From the NCBI RefSeq assembly GCF_041807905.1, contig NZ_JBGVSA010000043.1, positions 1-21,342 of the forward strand: a stretch of 21,342 bases of DNA. The letters run 5' to 3'. Positions 1-8,547 of this stretch are shown here, piece by piece. A program made the translations under genes and the position numbers. The notes under the pieces were generated by a model. The model saw nothing but the letters and a program-made list of their open reading frames with translations. It did no database searches and was not told where the DNA came from. This DNA comes from JBGVSA01 sp041807905. GTDB taxonomy: Bacteria > Pseudomonadota > Gammaproteobacteria > Burkholderiales > Rhodocyclaceae. The number at the start of each line of letters is the position of its first letter. Within the stretch, counting starts at the first letter, position 1.

Positions 1-3000
1 ACCCCGGATACACGACCATCCAGCGACGCGACGTTGGTGTTCAACGTGCTGACGCCAGTTTCAACACCCGACACGCGCGTGTCGAGGTTGCTCACCTTGC
101 CGTCGAGCGTGCTGACCTTGTTGTCGACCGAAGTCAGTTGCGCGAAGTTGACCGCGTCCCCGTCGGCAGTGCCGGCCTTCACGTTCTCGATCTTCTGACC
201 GCTGGCATCGAAGCCGTTGGCCGTGACCTTGCCGGCGAAGGTCGGAGCGTCGACGACGCTGACCTTCAACTCGTTGGTGGCGGCGTTGTAGTCAACGGTG
301 GTGTTGGTGCCGTTGGCGATGTTGAGCGTATCGCCGGCCTTGATGGCATCTGGCGTGCCACCGTTGGCCTGGACGTTCCAGCCGCCTTCCAGCGTGGTCA
401 CGCGGCCGTCGATGCTGCCGACCTTGGTGTCGAGCGAAGCAACATTGGTGGTGAGCGAAGCGACGTTGGTGTTCAACGTGCTCACGCCGGTTTCGACGCC
501 AGAGACACGCGTATCGAGCGAACCCACCTTGGTGTCGAGCGAAGCGACGTTGGTGTTCAGCGTGCTCACGCCGGTTTCAACGCCCGACACGCGCGTGTCG
601 AGGTTGCTCACCTTGCCGTCGAGCGTGCTGACCTTGTTATCGACCGAGGTCAGTTGCGCGAAGTTGACCGCGTCCCCGTCGGCCGTGCCGGCCTTCACGT
701 TCTCGATCTTCTGACCGCTGGCATCGAAGCCGTTGGCCGTGACCTTGCCGGCGAAGGTCGGAGCGTCGACGACGCTGACCTTCAGTTCGTTGGTGGCAGC
801 GTTGTAGTCAACGGTGGTGTTGGTGCCGTTGGCGATGTTGAGCGTATCGCCGGCCTTGATGGCATCTGGCGTGCCACCGTTGGCCTGGACGTTCCAGCCG
901 CCTTCCAGCGTAGTCACGCGGCCGTCGATGCTGCCCACCTTGGTGTCGAGCGAAGCAACATTGGTAGTGAGCGAAGCGACGTTGGTGTTCAACGTGCTGA
1001 TGCCTGTTTCAACACCGGACACACGGGTGTCCAGCGAACCGACAGCGGTGTTCAGCGTGCTCACGCCGGTTTCAACGCCAGAGACACGCGTATCGAGCGA
1101 ACCCACCTTGGTGTCGAGCGAGGCGACGTTGGTGTTCAGCGTGCTGACGCCGGTTTCAACACCCGACACGCGCGTGTCGAGGTTGCTCACCTTGCCGTCG
1201 AGCGTGCTGACCTTGTTATCGACCGAAGTCAGTTGCGCGAAGTTGACCGCGTCCCCGTCGGCCGTACCGGCCTTCACGTTCTCGATCTTCTGACCGCTGG
1301 CATCGAAGCCGTTGGCCGTGACCTTGCCGGCAAAGGTCGGAGCGTCGACGACGTTGACCTTCAGTTCGTTGGTGGCGGCGTTGTAGTCAACGGTGGTGTT
1401 GGTGCCATTGGCGATGTTGAGCGTGTCGCCCGCCTTGATGGCGTCCTTCGTGCCGCCGTTGGCCTGCACGTTCCAGCCGCCTTCCAGCGTGGTCACGCGG
1501 CCGTCGATGCTGCCGACCTTGGTGTCGAGCGAAGCAACATTGGTGGTGAGCGAAGCGACGTTGGTGTTCAACGTGCTCACGCCGGTTTCGACGCCAGAGA
1601 CACGCGTATCGAGCGAACCCACCTTGGTGTCGAGCGAGGCGACGTTGGTGTTCAGCGTGCTGACGCCGGTTTCAACACCCGACACGCGCGTGTCGAGGTT
1701 GCTCACCTTGCCGTCGAGCGTGCTGACCTTGTTATCGACCGAAGTCAGTTGCGCAAAGTTGACCGCGTCCGTGTCGGCCGTACCGGCCTTCACGTTCTCG
1801 ATCTTCTGACCGCTGGCGTCAAAGCCGTTGGCCGTAACCTTGCCGGCAAAGGTCGGAGCGTCGACGACGCTGACCTTCAACTCGTTGGTGGCGGCGTTGT
1901 AGTCAACGGTGGTGTTGGTGCCATTGGCGATGTTGAGCGTGTCGCCCGCCTTGATCGCGTCCTTCGTGCCACCGTTGGCCTGCACGTTCCAGCCGCCTTC
2001 CAGCGTGGTCACGCGGCCGTCGATGCTGCCGACCTTGGTGTCGAGCGAAGCAACATTGGTGGTGAGCGAAGCGACGTTGGTGTTCAACGTACCGACGCTG
2101 GTTTCCACACCGGAGACACGGGTGTCGATAGAGCCGACCTTGGTGTCGAGCGAGCCAACTTGCGTCGTCAGCGAACCGACAGCGGTATTCAGCGTGCTCA
2201 CGCCGGTTTCAACGCCCGAGACGCGCGTGTCGAGGTTGCTCACCTTGCCGTCGAGCGTGCTGACCTTGTTGTCGACCGAAGTCAGTTGCGCGAAGTTGAC
2301 CGCGTCCGTGTCGGCCGTACCGGCCTTCACGTTCTCGATCTTCTGACCGCTGGCATCGAAGCCGTTGGCCGTGGCCTTGCCGGCAAAGGTCGGAGCGTCG
2401 ACGACGTTGACCTTCAACTCGTTGGTGGCGGCGTTGTAGTCAACTGCGGTGTTGGTGCCGTTGGCGATGTTGAGCGTATCGCCGGCCTTGATCGCGTCCT
2501 TCGTGCCACCGTTGGCCTGCACGTTCCAGCCGCCTTCCAGCGTGGTCACGCGGGTGTCGACGCTGCCCACCTTGGTATCGAGCGAGGCGACGTTCGTATT
2601 GAGCGTGCCGATGGCGGTGTCGATCGTGCCGACGGCGGTTTCCACGTCGGAAACACGGCCATCGATGCTGCCGACCTTGGTGTCGATGCTACCGACCTTG
2701 CCATCGAGCGTGCTGACCTTGTTATCGACCGAAGTCAGTTGCGCGAAGTTGACCGCGTCCCCGTCGGCCGTGCCGGCCTTCACGTTCTCGATCTTCTGAC
2801 CGCTGGCATCGAAGCCGTTGGCCGTGACCTTGCCGGCGAAGGTCGGAGCGTCGACGACGCTGACCTTCAACTCGTTGGTGGCGGCGTTGTAGTCAACGGT
2901 GGTGTTGGTGCCATTGGCGATGTTCAGCGTATCGCCGGCCTTGATGGCATCTGGCGTGCCGCCGTTGGCCTGTACGTTCCAGCCGCCTTCCAGCGTGGTC

Positions 3001-5420
3001 ACGCGACCGTCGATGCTGCCCACCTTGGTGTCGAGCGAAGCAACATTGGTAGTGAGCGAAGCGACGTTGGTGTTCAACGTGCCGATGCCTGTTTCAACAC
3101 CGGACACACGGGTGTCCAGCGAACCGACAGCGGTGTTCAGCGTGCTCACGCCGGTTTCAACACCCGACACGCGCGTGTCGAGGTTGCTCACCTTGCCGTC
3201 GAGCGTGCTGACCTTGTTGTCGACCGAAGTCAGTTGGCCGTAGTTGACCGCGTCGGTCGCGGCCGTACCGTCGGCGACGTTGGTGATCTTCTGACCGCTG
3301 GCATCAAAGCCGTTGGCCGTGACCTTGCCGGCAAAGGTCGGAGCGTCGACGACGTTGACCTTCAACTCGTTGGTGGCGGCGTTGTAGTCAACGCTGGTAT
3401 TGGTGCCGTTGGCGACGTTGAGCGTTTCGCCCGACTTGATGGCGTCCTTGGTGCCGCCATTGGCCTGCATGCTCCAGCCGCCTTCCAGGGTCGACACGCG
3501 CGTGTCGATGCTGCTGACAGCGGTGTCGGTGAGCTTGAGCTGGCTGACGTTGACGGCGTCGGTGTCATTGCGACCGGCCGACACGTTAGTGATGCGGCGT
3601 TCCTTGCCCGCTGCACCCACAGACATTTCCGACCATGCGGTAGGCGCGCCGGCAGGCGTGGTGCCCTTGTAACCGTAGCCCGTACCGCTTACGCCGTTGG
3701 CGACGCTACCAGTGCCTAGGGCAACGGCATCTGCTGCCGAGGCATTGGCGCCCTGTCCCACCACCACACTACCCGTCCCAGTAGCCTTGGCCGCCTGACC
3801 TAAGGCGATCGCCTTATCGGCCGTTGCAGAAGAACTACGACCGAAGGCCATGGCGTAGTCACCGGTAGCCGTAGCATAGCCGCCCAATACAATCGCGTTT
3901 GCTCCCGTAGCGGTCGTCACTTCGCCGATCGCAATCGACGCCCCCCCCATTGCGCTGGCGTTGTGACCCACGCCGATAGAATGTATGCCGCCAGCATTGG
4001 CCTTGTGACCAACTGCCACAGTGTAGTTTTGCGCTGCGCTCGCGATGGCGCCAATTGCCACCGCACCGGTCGCTGTTGCATCCACTTTCGACAAATAACC
4101 CACCGCAACCGAGTTGCTGCCAAGGCTTGTCGCCTGGACGCCGATGGCGACGGTCTGCATCGCTGCCGCATTGGCCTTATGCCCCTGCGCGATGGTGTAG
4201 TCACCGCTCGCGTTGGAAGACGAGCCCAGTGCAATGGAGCTAGCACCTGTTACCGAGGCCGCGCGACCCAATGCAGTCGACTCCGCACCACTGGCATAAG
4301 CTGAACTACCCGAAGCAATACTGTGTTTGCCGCTCGCTCTTGCAACCTCGCCAACGGCCAGCGACTGATCTCCCGTCGCCCAGCTTGCATGGCCGAGCGC
4401 AACGCCGTGCAGGCCACTCGCGGTGGTCGTATCGCCTAGTGCAGTGCCATAGTCCGCCGAGACATTGGCACCTGTACCAATAGCAATGCCTGACAAGGCC
4501 GTGGCGACCTTGCTGTTTGCGCCCAGGGCCACAGCGCTGTCGCTGAGAGCTGAAGCGCCCTTACCCAACGCCACAGCATTGACGATAGTTGCCGTTGCAA
4601 GATTGCCGAGGGCAATGGACGCCGAGCCAGAGGAAACTGCCGTTGCGCCCATGGCGATACTGGCCTCGCCCGCAGCACTCGACAGGCGTCCCAGGGCCAT
4701 GGCTTGCGCGGAGCTCGCCCTGGCATAGGCGCCAATGGCAAGCGTGTTGTCGGCAGTCGCTGACGCGCGCGCACTCAACGCCGTCGCGTACGTTCCTGAG
4801 GCCAGGACTTCTGTACCCAAAGCAATTGAATCCGAGCCGGTCTGAGCGGTTGCCCTAACACCAATGGCGAGCGAGCCCGCAGTGGATGCGGCCGCAGTGG
4901 CACCCATCACTATCGCGGAACCGCCAGAGGCGTTGGTGGAGGTGCCTACTGAAATTGCGTTCTGCCCGCTTGTCACAGCGCTAAGACCAATCGCGATGGC
5001 GCTCGTGCCGGTTGCTTTCGCGGTCGAACCCACAGCGATGGAGTCGGTGGTCGCGGCAGTGGCGTCTACGCCAAGCGCAACAGCACGCGCCGCGAGTGCG
5101 TCGGAACCCGTGCCAATGGCCGTTGAGTTGAGCCCCGTCGCCGTGGCGAGGTAACCGATGGCGTTGGCATTTTGCCCGCTCGAATAGGACGAATCACCAA
5201 TGGCAACCGAACCGTTATTGGTTGCGCTCGCCCCTGTGCCCCCCGAGAACGCCGCCTCGACCGGCGAGCCCGCCATCGCGGCCCACGCGCTCAGCGCGCT
5301 GATCACTGCCCTGGCGCTCTTGCTGCGACCGCCGCCCTTTGTGCGACTGGTGGCGGTTTCGGACACCGCCGTCCATGTCTGTGTGCACGCGTTCCAGATA
5401 ACGCGATATGCCTTGTTCAT
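1..5420 (-). CDS. Trimeric autotransporter adhesin (YadA-like), N-terminal 1,806 codons; C-terminus outside window
   Basis: The minus-strand frame starting with ATG at 5418-5420 stays open to the left edge, so stop and membrane anchor are missing. It begins MNKAYRVIWNACTQTW, the extended signal peptide region (ESPR) of large type V secreted proteins. Residues about 70-590 are a YadA-type head: I count about 36 repeats of roughly 14 residues on the pattern AIGxxAxAxGxxSI. A neck follows at about 603-626 (KERRITNVSAG, then TDAVNVSQL). The rest is stalk: at least seven modules combining DAVNFAQL necks, V-x-x-L heptads such as VSTLNTN, an LEGGW turn and a VDYNAATNELKV/VDAPTFAGKV segment. By family, three chains would trimerise on the outer membrane and bind host or surface ligands; the ligand cannot be told from sequence. 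A GGTGGAAG stretch just before the ATG is the likely ribosome site. There is no frameshift across the window. Confidence 0.95.
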   Translation of the reverse strand, partial: MNKAYRVIWNACTQTWTAVSETATSRTKGGGRSKSARAVISALSAWAAMAGSPVEAAFSGGTGASATNNGSVAIGDSSYSSGQNANAIGYLATATGLNSTAIGTGSDALAARAVALGVDATAATTDSIAVGSTAKATGTSAIAIGLSAVTSGQNAISVGTSTNASGGSAIVMGATAAASTAGSLAIGVRATAQTGSDSIALGTEVLASGTYATALSARASATADNTLAIGAYARASSAQAMALGRLSSAAGEASIAMGATAVSSGSASIALGNLATATIVNAVALGKGASALSDSAVALGANSKVATALSGIAIGTGANVSADYGTALGDTTTASGLHGVALGHASWATGDQSLAVGEVARASGKHSIASGSSAYASGAESTALGRAASVTGASSIALGSSSNASGDYTIAQGHKANAAAMQTVAIGVQATSLGSNSVAVGYLSKVDATATGAVAIGAIASAAQNYTVAVGHKANAGGIHSIGVGHNASAMGGASIAIGEVTTATGANAIVLGGYATATGDYAMAFGRSSSATADKAIALGQAAKATGTGSVVVGQGANASAADAVALGTGSVANGVSGTGYGYKGTTPAGAPTAWSEMSVGAAGKERRITNVSAGRNDTDAVNVSQLKLTDTAVSSIDTRVSTLEGGWSMQANGGTKDAIKSGETLNVANGTNTSVDYNAATNELKVNVVDAPTFAGKVTANGFDASGQKITNVADGTAATDAVNYGQLTSVDNKVSTLDGKVSNLDTRVSGVETGVSTLNTAVGSLDTRVSGVETGIGTLNTNVASLTTNVASLDTKVGSIDGRVTTLEGGWNVQANGGTPDAIKAGDTLNIANGTNTTVDYNAATNELKVSVVDAPTFAGKVTANGFDASGQKIENVKAGTADGDAVNFAQLTSVDNKVSTLDGKVGSIDTKVGSIDGRVSDVETAVGTIDTAIGTLNTNVASLDTKVGSVDTRVTTLEGGWNVQANGGTKDAIKAGDTLNIANGTNTAVDYNAATNELKVNVVDAPTFAGKATANGFDASGQKIENVKAGTADTDAVNFAQLTSVDNKVSTLDGKVSNLDTRVSGVETGVSTLNTAVGSLTTQVGSLDTKVGSIDTRVSGVETSVGTLNTNVASLTTNVASLDTKVGSIDGRVTTLEGGWNVQANGGTKDAIKAGDTLNIANGTNTTVDYNAATNELKVSVVDAPTFAGKVTANGFDASGQKIENVKAGTADTDAVNFAQLTSVDNKVSTLDGKVSNLDTRVSGVETGVSTLNTNVASLDTKVGSLDTRVSGVETGVSTLNTNVASLTTNVASLDTKVGSIDGRVTTLEGGWNVQANGGTKDAIKAGDTLNIANGTNTTVDYNAATNELKVNVVDAPTFAGKVTANGFDASGQKIENVKAGTADGDAVNFAQLTSVDNKVSTLDGKVSNLDTRVSGVETGVSTLNTNVASLDTKVGSLDTRVSGVETGVSTLNTAVGSLDTRVSGVETGISTLNTNVASLTTNVASLDTKVGSIDGRVTTLEGGWNVQANGGTPDAIKAGDTLNIANGTNTTVDYNAATNELKVSVVDAPTFAGKVTANGFDASGQKIENVKAGTADGDAVNFAQLTSVDNKVSTLDGKVSNLDTRVSGVETGVSTLNTNVASLDTKVGSLDTRVSGVETGVSTLNTNVASLTTNVASLDTKVGSIDGRVTTLEGGWNVQANGGTPDAIKAGDTLNIANGTNTTVDYNAATNELKVSVVDAPTFAGKVTANGFDASGQKIENVKAGTADGDAVNFAQLTSVDNKVSTLDGKVSNLDTRVSGVETGVSTLNTNVASLDGRVSG
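3..3410 (-). repeat. Seven-copy stalk module array inside the adhesin gene
   Basis: The anchor gtagtcaac (complement of the codons for VDYN) recurs at 288, 804, 1383, 1899, 2436, 2889 and 3384. Successive spacings are 516, 579, 516, 537, 453 and 495 bases. All differ from 516 by a multiple of 21 bases, that is by whole seven-residue heptads. The blocks between anchors are nearly identical at nucleotide level over long stretches, so the array has been homogenised or recently duplicated. A further partial copy runs off the left edge. Confidence 0.93.
3660..5210 (-). repeat. YadA head repeats (about 36 degenerate 42-bp units)
   Basis: Translated on the minus strand, this stretch is an uninterrupted series of units about 14 residues long on the pattern (A/V)(I/L/V/M)Gxxxxxxxxxx(S/A)(I/V). 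These fold as a left-handed parallel beta-roll in YadA-type heads. Unlike the stalk modules, the DNA of these units has diverged, so the head is older or under different constraint. A few units are 15-16 residues, for example around 4075-4120, and one has S in place of the glycine (ALSAR, near 4770). Confidence 0.85.
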
Positions 5421-6181
5421 GCTTCCACCATTTCCTAGTTGAATTTGTCGCGCTGACACGGCTCAGGGTGGAGCGCTTGTATGCCAGCTTTCATTTGCCA
5501 GCGCGATGCTAGGGATGGGGGTCTTTCGGCGGAATCGGAATTGGATGTTCCGATCTGAGGTCAACGTCGCCGCGATCTGAGCTTGGTCGCAATGCAACCC
5601 GCAAACTGATTTGCATCAGTTGGATGCGTGCGGTACGCAAAAATTGGTTAAGCGTTTATTTACATGTCATTGTGAGAACGTGTGAATTCCGGGCCTCGGA
5701 TGACTCCCTCAGCGCGTCAGTTGAAATGCCGTTGGCCGTCGCCAATTGATGCAAATGGTGAAGACTGAGTGAAAAAAGTCGTGCTCAGCCTGTCAATGGC
5801 ATAACGACGAAGTTCCCGCGAATCTGCATCAGGGTGAGCGGCGCTTTTGACACGTGGCGTGCGGCGCCGCGCACACGCGGCAGGCGGCACGGTGGCGGAA
5901 ATCCACGCGCGCCATTCGACATGCGGCGGCCGATTGATGGCCCGTGCGCAACCCGTCCGTGGCCTCATTCATGGCCGACTCCTCCACGGTTGGCGCGTCG
6001 GGCATGGCGGGCGCCGGTGACGAAGCCCATCGCGGCAGACAAGAACACGCCACGCCCCACGCAGCGCGCGAGGCGGAATCGCCTGAGCCCGTAACAAGGC
6101 GACCTCTGACAGACCTCAACCTGCCGCGCGAGGGAATGCGCAGTAATACGCCGCGCATTCTTTTTGTTGAGGTGAGTTCTT
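5421..6181. other. Intergenic region between adhesin and lipoprotein genes (divergent)
   Basis: These 761 bases carry the 5' regions of both divergent genes. I see no convincing gene: the overlapping reading frames on both strands are arginine/proline-rich, lack ribosome sites and resemble no family I know. Notable are an 18-bp inverted repeat at 5604-5621 and repeated TGCATCA motifs. The last 20 bases hold the strong ribosome site of the lipoprotein gene. Confidence 0.6.
5604..5621. promoter_or_regulatory. Inverted repeat upstream of adhesin gene, possible operator
   Basis: AACTGAT, four bases, ATCAGTT: perfect 7-bp arms, centred about 190 bases upstream of the adhesin start. ATTTGCATCA (5609-5618) inside it recurs inverted at 5747-5756, and TGCATCAG occurs again at 5825-5832. 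The symmetry fits a regulator-binding site, but no regulator is identified. Confidence 0.35.
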
Positions 6182-6880
6182 ATGCTGAAGAAATTTCCGG
6201 TCACCTGTAAGGGGCTTCTGATTCTGGCGACGTTTGCCCTGTTGGGTGGCTGCGCGTCGTTCGACCTGCGCGAAGGTCATCCCCTGCCGATTTCGCGCAA
6301 CGAGGGGCTGGTGCTGATGGCGGTGGACATCCATAACGAGCGGGCGCCGAAGTTTCCGTTCGACAGTTTTGGCGTCGACGTGCGCGACCCGGCCACCGGT
6401 ACGCCGCAGACGATGCGCGTGGCCAGTGCCAAGGGCGCCACGGCGGAGTCGTTCCTGCTGGTGATGCGCCTGCCCGCCGGCGCGCAGCTGCTGTCCACCC
6501 TGGTCGCCCGCACCCTGCCCCCGCCCATGCTCGGGCCGGGCCAGATGAGCTTTGGCGTGGAGGCGCCCTTTACCGTGACGGCCGGCCAGGTGCGCTACCT
6601 GGGGCACTTTGATCTGCGCAACGTGGATAAGACTTCGGGCGACGATCAGAACAGCAGCATGGGCGGCATTCCGAATATTCCCAACGGGGTGACGGGCCTG
6701 ACGCGCGGGACGATGCGCGTGGCGATCACCGACGCGTTCGCCCATGACGTGCCGTTGTTCATCCAGTCGTTCCCTGCGCTGAAGACCGCCACCATCGAAG
6801 ACGCCCCGCTGGAAAAGCTGCTGGTCAAGCGCGCCTCAACCAGTTCAGCCGACCCGATCCCCGTGCTGCTCCAACGCTGA
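6182..6880 (+). CDS. Conserved lipoprotein of unknown function
   Basis: The protein has 232 residues. The N-terminus is a classic lipoprotein signal: a basic start (MLKKF), a hydrophobic core and a lipobox LLGGC with the lipidated cysteine at residue 24. The residue after Cys is Ala, not Asp, so outer-membrane sorting is expected. The mature part (about 209 residues) has no membrane segments and reads as a beta-rich globular domain. The ATG at 6182 is well supported by GAGGTGAG about eight bases upstream. It is divergent from the adhesin gene with no partner downstream on the same strand. I do not recognise the family; a role in the envelope is all the sequence supports. Confidence 0.88.
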   Translation: MLKKFPVTCKGLLILATFALLGGCASFDLREGHPLPISRNEGLVLMAVDIHNERAPKFPFDSFGVDVRDPATGTPQTMRVASAKGATAESFLLVMRLPAGAQLLSTLVARTLPPPMLGPGQMSFGVEAPFTVTAGQVRYLGHFDLRNVDKTSGDDQNSSMGGIPNIPNGVTGLTRGTMRVAITDAFAHDVPLFIQSFPALKTATIEDAPLEKLLVKRASTSSADPIPVLLQR

Positions 6881-7042
6881 CCGCCCCACCCTGCCGGCAC
6901 GCGCCTGCGGGGTTGCGGGGGTGGCGACGATCTGGCGAGCATTGGTCCGAGTGCAAAGACAACTGCGATGGGCGAAGGCGAGCGAGGCTGCGTTGCTCGG
7001 CCGATTGATCCGGCCACATCGATGAGGATCGCAGGATAAGCG

Positions 7043-7498
7043 TCACCTGCGAACGCTCGTGGTCTGTGTGAGGAGCGCTCGAAGGGCACGGCGTAACGCG
7101 AGCTCACGCCGCAATGCGTACACGCACCACATCAAACCCGGAACGGCAATCAGCGCGTGAGGCCAACTATGTGTAAGCGGGAACGTTACCAAGCTCACTA
7201 TGCCGATAAGCCCCATGAAGATGATGAGCGGAAACTCTGCGGGGTCGATGCCAACAAGCGCGCCGGTTTCGAGATCGAGCCATCCGCGCAACGAACTCCA
7301 ATCGTTCTCGCGCTCAAGAAGCGCGATCACTTTCATTCCCGGCTCCAAGCGCGGCAGACCAGGAACACAAATTCCGTAGTGTTTGCCCGTGCGGTCCTCG
7401 AAACCGAAGGCAGTTCTTACGCGATCCCTGGATAGAAACGGGGGATCGAATCTGACGACATCAAAAAGTCGCGTGAACGTGACTGTAATCTGCTGCAT
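7043..7498 (-). CDS. Hypothetical protein with two C-terminal transmembrane segments
   Basis: I start the gene at ATG 7496-7498 (MQQITVTFTRLFDVV; 151 residues). The upstream alternative at 7567 is a TTG without a ribosome site. The first 90 or so residues look like a small soluble beta domain (GFEDRTGKHYGICVPG). Two hydrophobic segments follow, about residues 91-112 (IIFMGLIGIVSLVTFPL) and 114-130 (ALIAVPGLMWCVYAL), then a basic arginine-rich tail, as in a small inner-membrane protein with a cytoplasmic tail. It lies downstream of the WapI-like gene on the same strand, separated by about 257 bases, so co-transcription is possible but unproven. No family recognised. Its base composition is less GC-rich than the flanking core genes, which fits an accessory region. 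Confidence 0.65.
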   Translation of the reverse strand: MQQITVTFTRLFDVVRFDPPFLSRDRVRTAFGFEDRTGKHYGICVPGLPRLEPGMKVIALLERENDWSSLRGWLDLETGALVGIDPAEFPLIIFMGLIGIVSLVTFPLTHSWPHALIAVPGLMWCVYALRRELALRRALRALLTQTTSVRR

Positions 7499-7567
7499 GG
7501 GCAACGCTTTTGCAGTGCGCGAAAGTCGGAATATTACGTTGCCACGAAGCAACTTAATTGGGTGCAA

Positions 7568-7755
7568 TCAATGGGTTGCTGCCTATGCGAAGTTCCAAAT
7601 TTGCGTCCGCCAGTTAAGTCGAAATGTTCGTTTTCGACCCTGAGCGGTAGCTACCAGCTTGCGGAAGCGGACGTTCAGGAAGGTTCGACGCAACGGGCCG
7701 TCGGAGGGCGCGGCCTCGAAAGGGGCGCACAAACGCGGCTTGCAGGAAGTCGCGG
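7568..7755. other. Non-coding gap between the two accessory minus-strand genes
   Basis: About 190 bases with no gene I can support. Frames through it are short and have no ribosome site. It contains GCGGAAGCGGACGTTC around 7661-7676, a type of GC-rich spacer I associate with accessory small-gene regions but cannot classify. Confidence 0.4.
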
Positions 7756-8190
7756 TTAGTTGCTGCGAACAGGGAATGCAGCTTGGACCTCTTTGAGATC
7801 GTGCAGTAGCGAACGAAGGTGCGTCTGATCAATGGGAAAAGCAAATTTCAACTGATTGCCGATGCCTACTTCATCGACCGCAACGGCAGTTAGTTTAATG
7901 CCGCCACGCCCATTTCCGACCAGGGAGAGCGATAGTTGTTCTTCCATCGTTGAAAATGTGGCCGACCCTTTGAGCGTTTCATAAAGGGCACTTACTTCTT
8001 CGTGAAAGGAAAAAAAGTCCTCAGTGAGGAAGGACGTGGGAAAGTGACCTGAAAATCCACCGGCCTTGATACTCACAATAACGTTAAGCCAATTGTCATC
8101 GTAGTAATCACCAGTGACGCCGCGCTCGTAGGAGTGAACCTCGATTGTGATGGATTGGTAGTCTGAAGCTGCAACAGATAGCGAAACCAT
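7756..8190 (-). CDS. WapI-family-like immunity protein (orphan)
   Basis: The protein has 144 residues, is acidic and soluble, with no signal peptide. ITIEVHSYERGVTGDYYDDN, WLNVIVSIKAGGFSGHF, SFLTEDFFSFHEEVSALYETL, then GSATFSTMEEQLSLSLVGNG and IGNQLKFAFPIDQTHL match my recollection of the WapI immunity family, which neutralises C-terminal toxin domains of polymorphic toxins in Bacillus and many Proteobacteria. No toxin gene lies nearby, so this is an orphan immunity gene; such genes accumulate in arrays and protect against neighbours' toxins. The start is ATG 8188-8190. There is no clear Shine-Dalgarno site. AT-richer codon use than its neighbours suggests horizontal acquisition. The family call is from memory of its motif pattern, not a search. 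Confidence 0.7.
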   Translation of the reverse strand: MVSLSVAASDYQSITIEVHSYERGVTGDYYDDNWLNVIVSIKAGGFSGHFPTSFLTEDFFSFHEEVSALYETLKGSATFSTMEEQLSLSLVGNGRGGIKLTAVAVDEVGIGNQLKFAFPIDQTHLRSLLHDLKEVQAAFPVRSN

Positions 8191-8547
8191 AAAGATGCCT
8201 AACTGTTAGTGGACGGCCCTGCCATTCTAACGACCGTCAATAACGCTAGCGGGCATGCAAAGCCATGGCTAGCGCCTGCCGGGGGCGTGCAGCGTATGCG
8301 CTCGCTCCTTTCCGGGCGACGCGGATACGTCAATGGGGGCATTGTTGTGGGTGTCATCCGGTGATTGTTTAGGGTGTAACGGCGGGCTGGCGATTACCCG
8401 TCTCGCGGAAATTTCTCCACGCGAGTATCCAAAACAAGTCGTTTCACCTGCACACTTAGCCCCTTCCGCAACGATCGCTACGCCACTACCGCAAGGCGGG
8501 CGTGTGGTAAAAGCGTTCGTTGTTATTGCCTGGAGAGAAGTCGAAGC
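8191..8547. other. Intergenic region with inverted repeat, between WapI-like gene and nuclease gene
   Basis: The two flanking genes diverge here. CGCTAGC at 8244-8250 and GCTAGCG at 8268-8274 form a perfect 7-bp inverted repeat with a 17-base loop, 54-84 bases upstream of the WapI-like start. GTTAGGC on the minus strand ends six bases before that start. A 72-codon frame (8333-8551) ends in a 4-base GTGA overlap with the nuclease start and is listed separately. No RNA gene recognised. Confidence 0.45.

Noticed and set aside
298..3243. Series of six similar plus-strand ORFs (MVLVPLAMLSV...)
   Set aside because: They are out-of-frame shadows of the repeated stalk modules and recur only because the modules recur.
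1..3410. CRISPR-like repeat array
   Set aside because: The regular repeats are coding modules of hundreds of bases, in frame, without short uniform repeats and unique spacers.
138..3719. 1,193-codon plus-strand ORF with internal repeats
   Set aside because: It is the codon-aligned antisense of the adhesin stalk; the repetitive, GC-rich sense gene simply lacks antisense stops. The sense strand has ESPR, head and stalk motifs.
5829..6158. 109-codon minus-strand ORF upstream of the lipoprotein gene
   Set aside because: Arginine-rich random-looking composition, no ribosome site, overlapping frames on both strands, no recognisable domain.
6116..6745. 209-codon minus-strand ORF
   Set aside because: Antisense to the lipoprotein gene, which has a clear signal peptide, lipobox and ribosome site.
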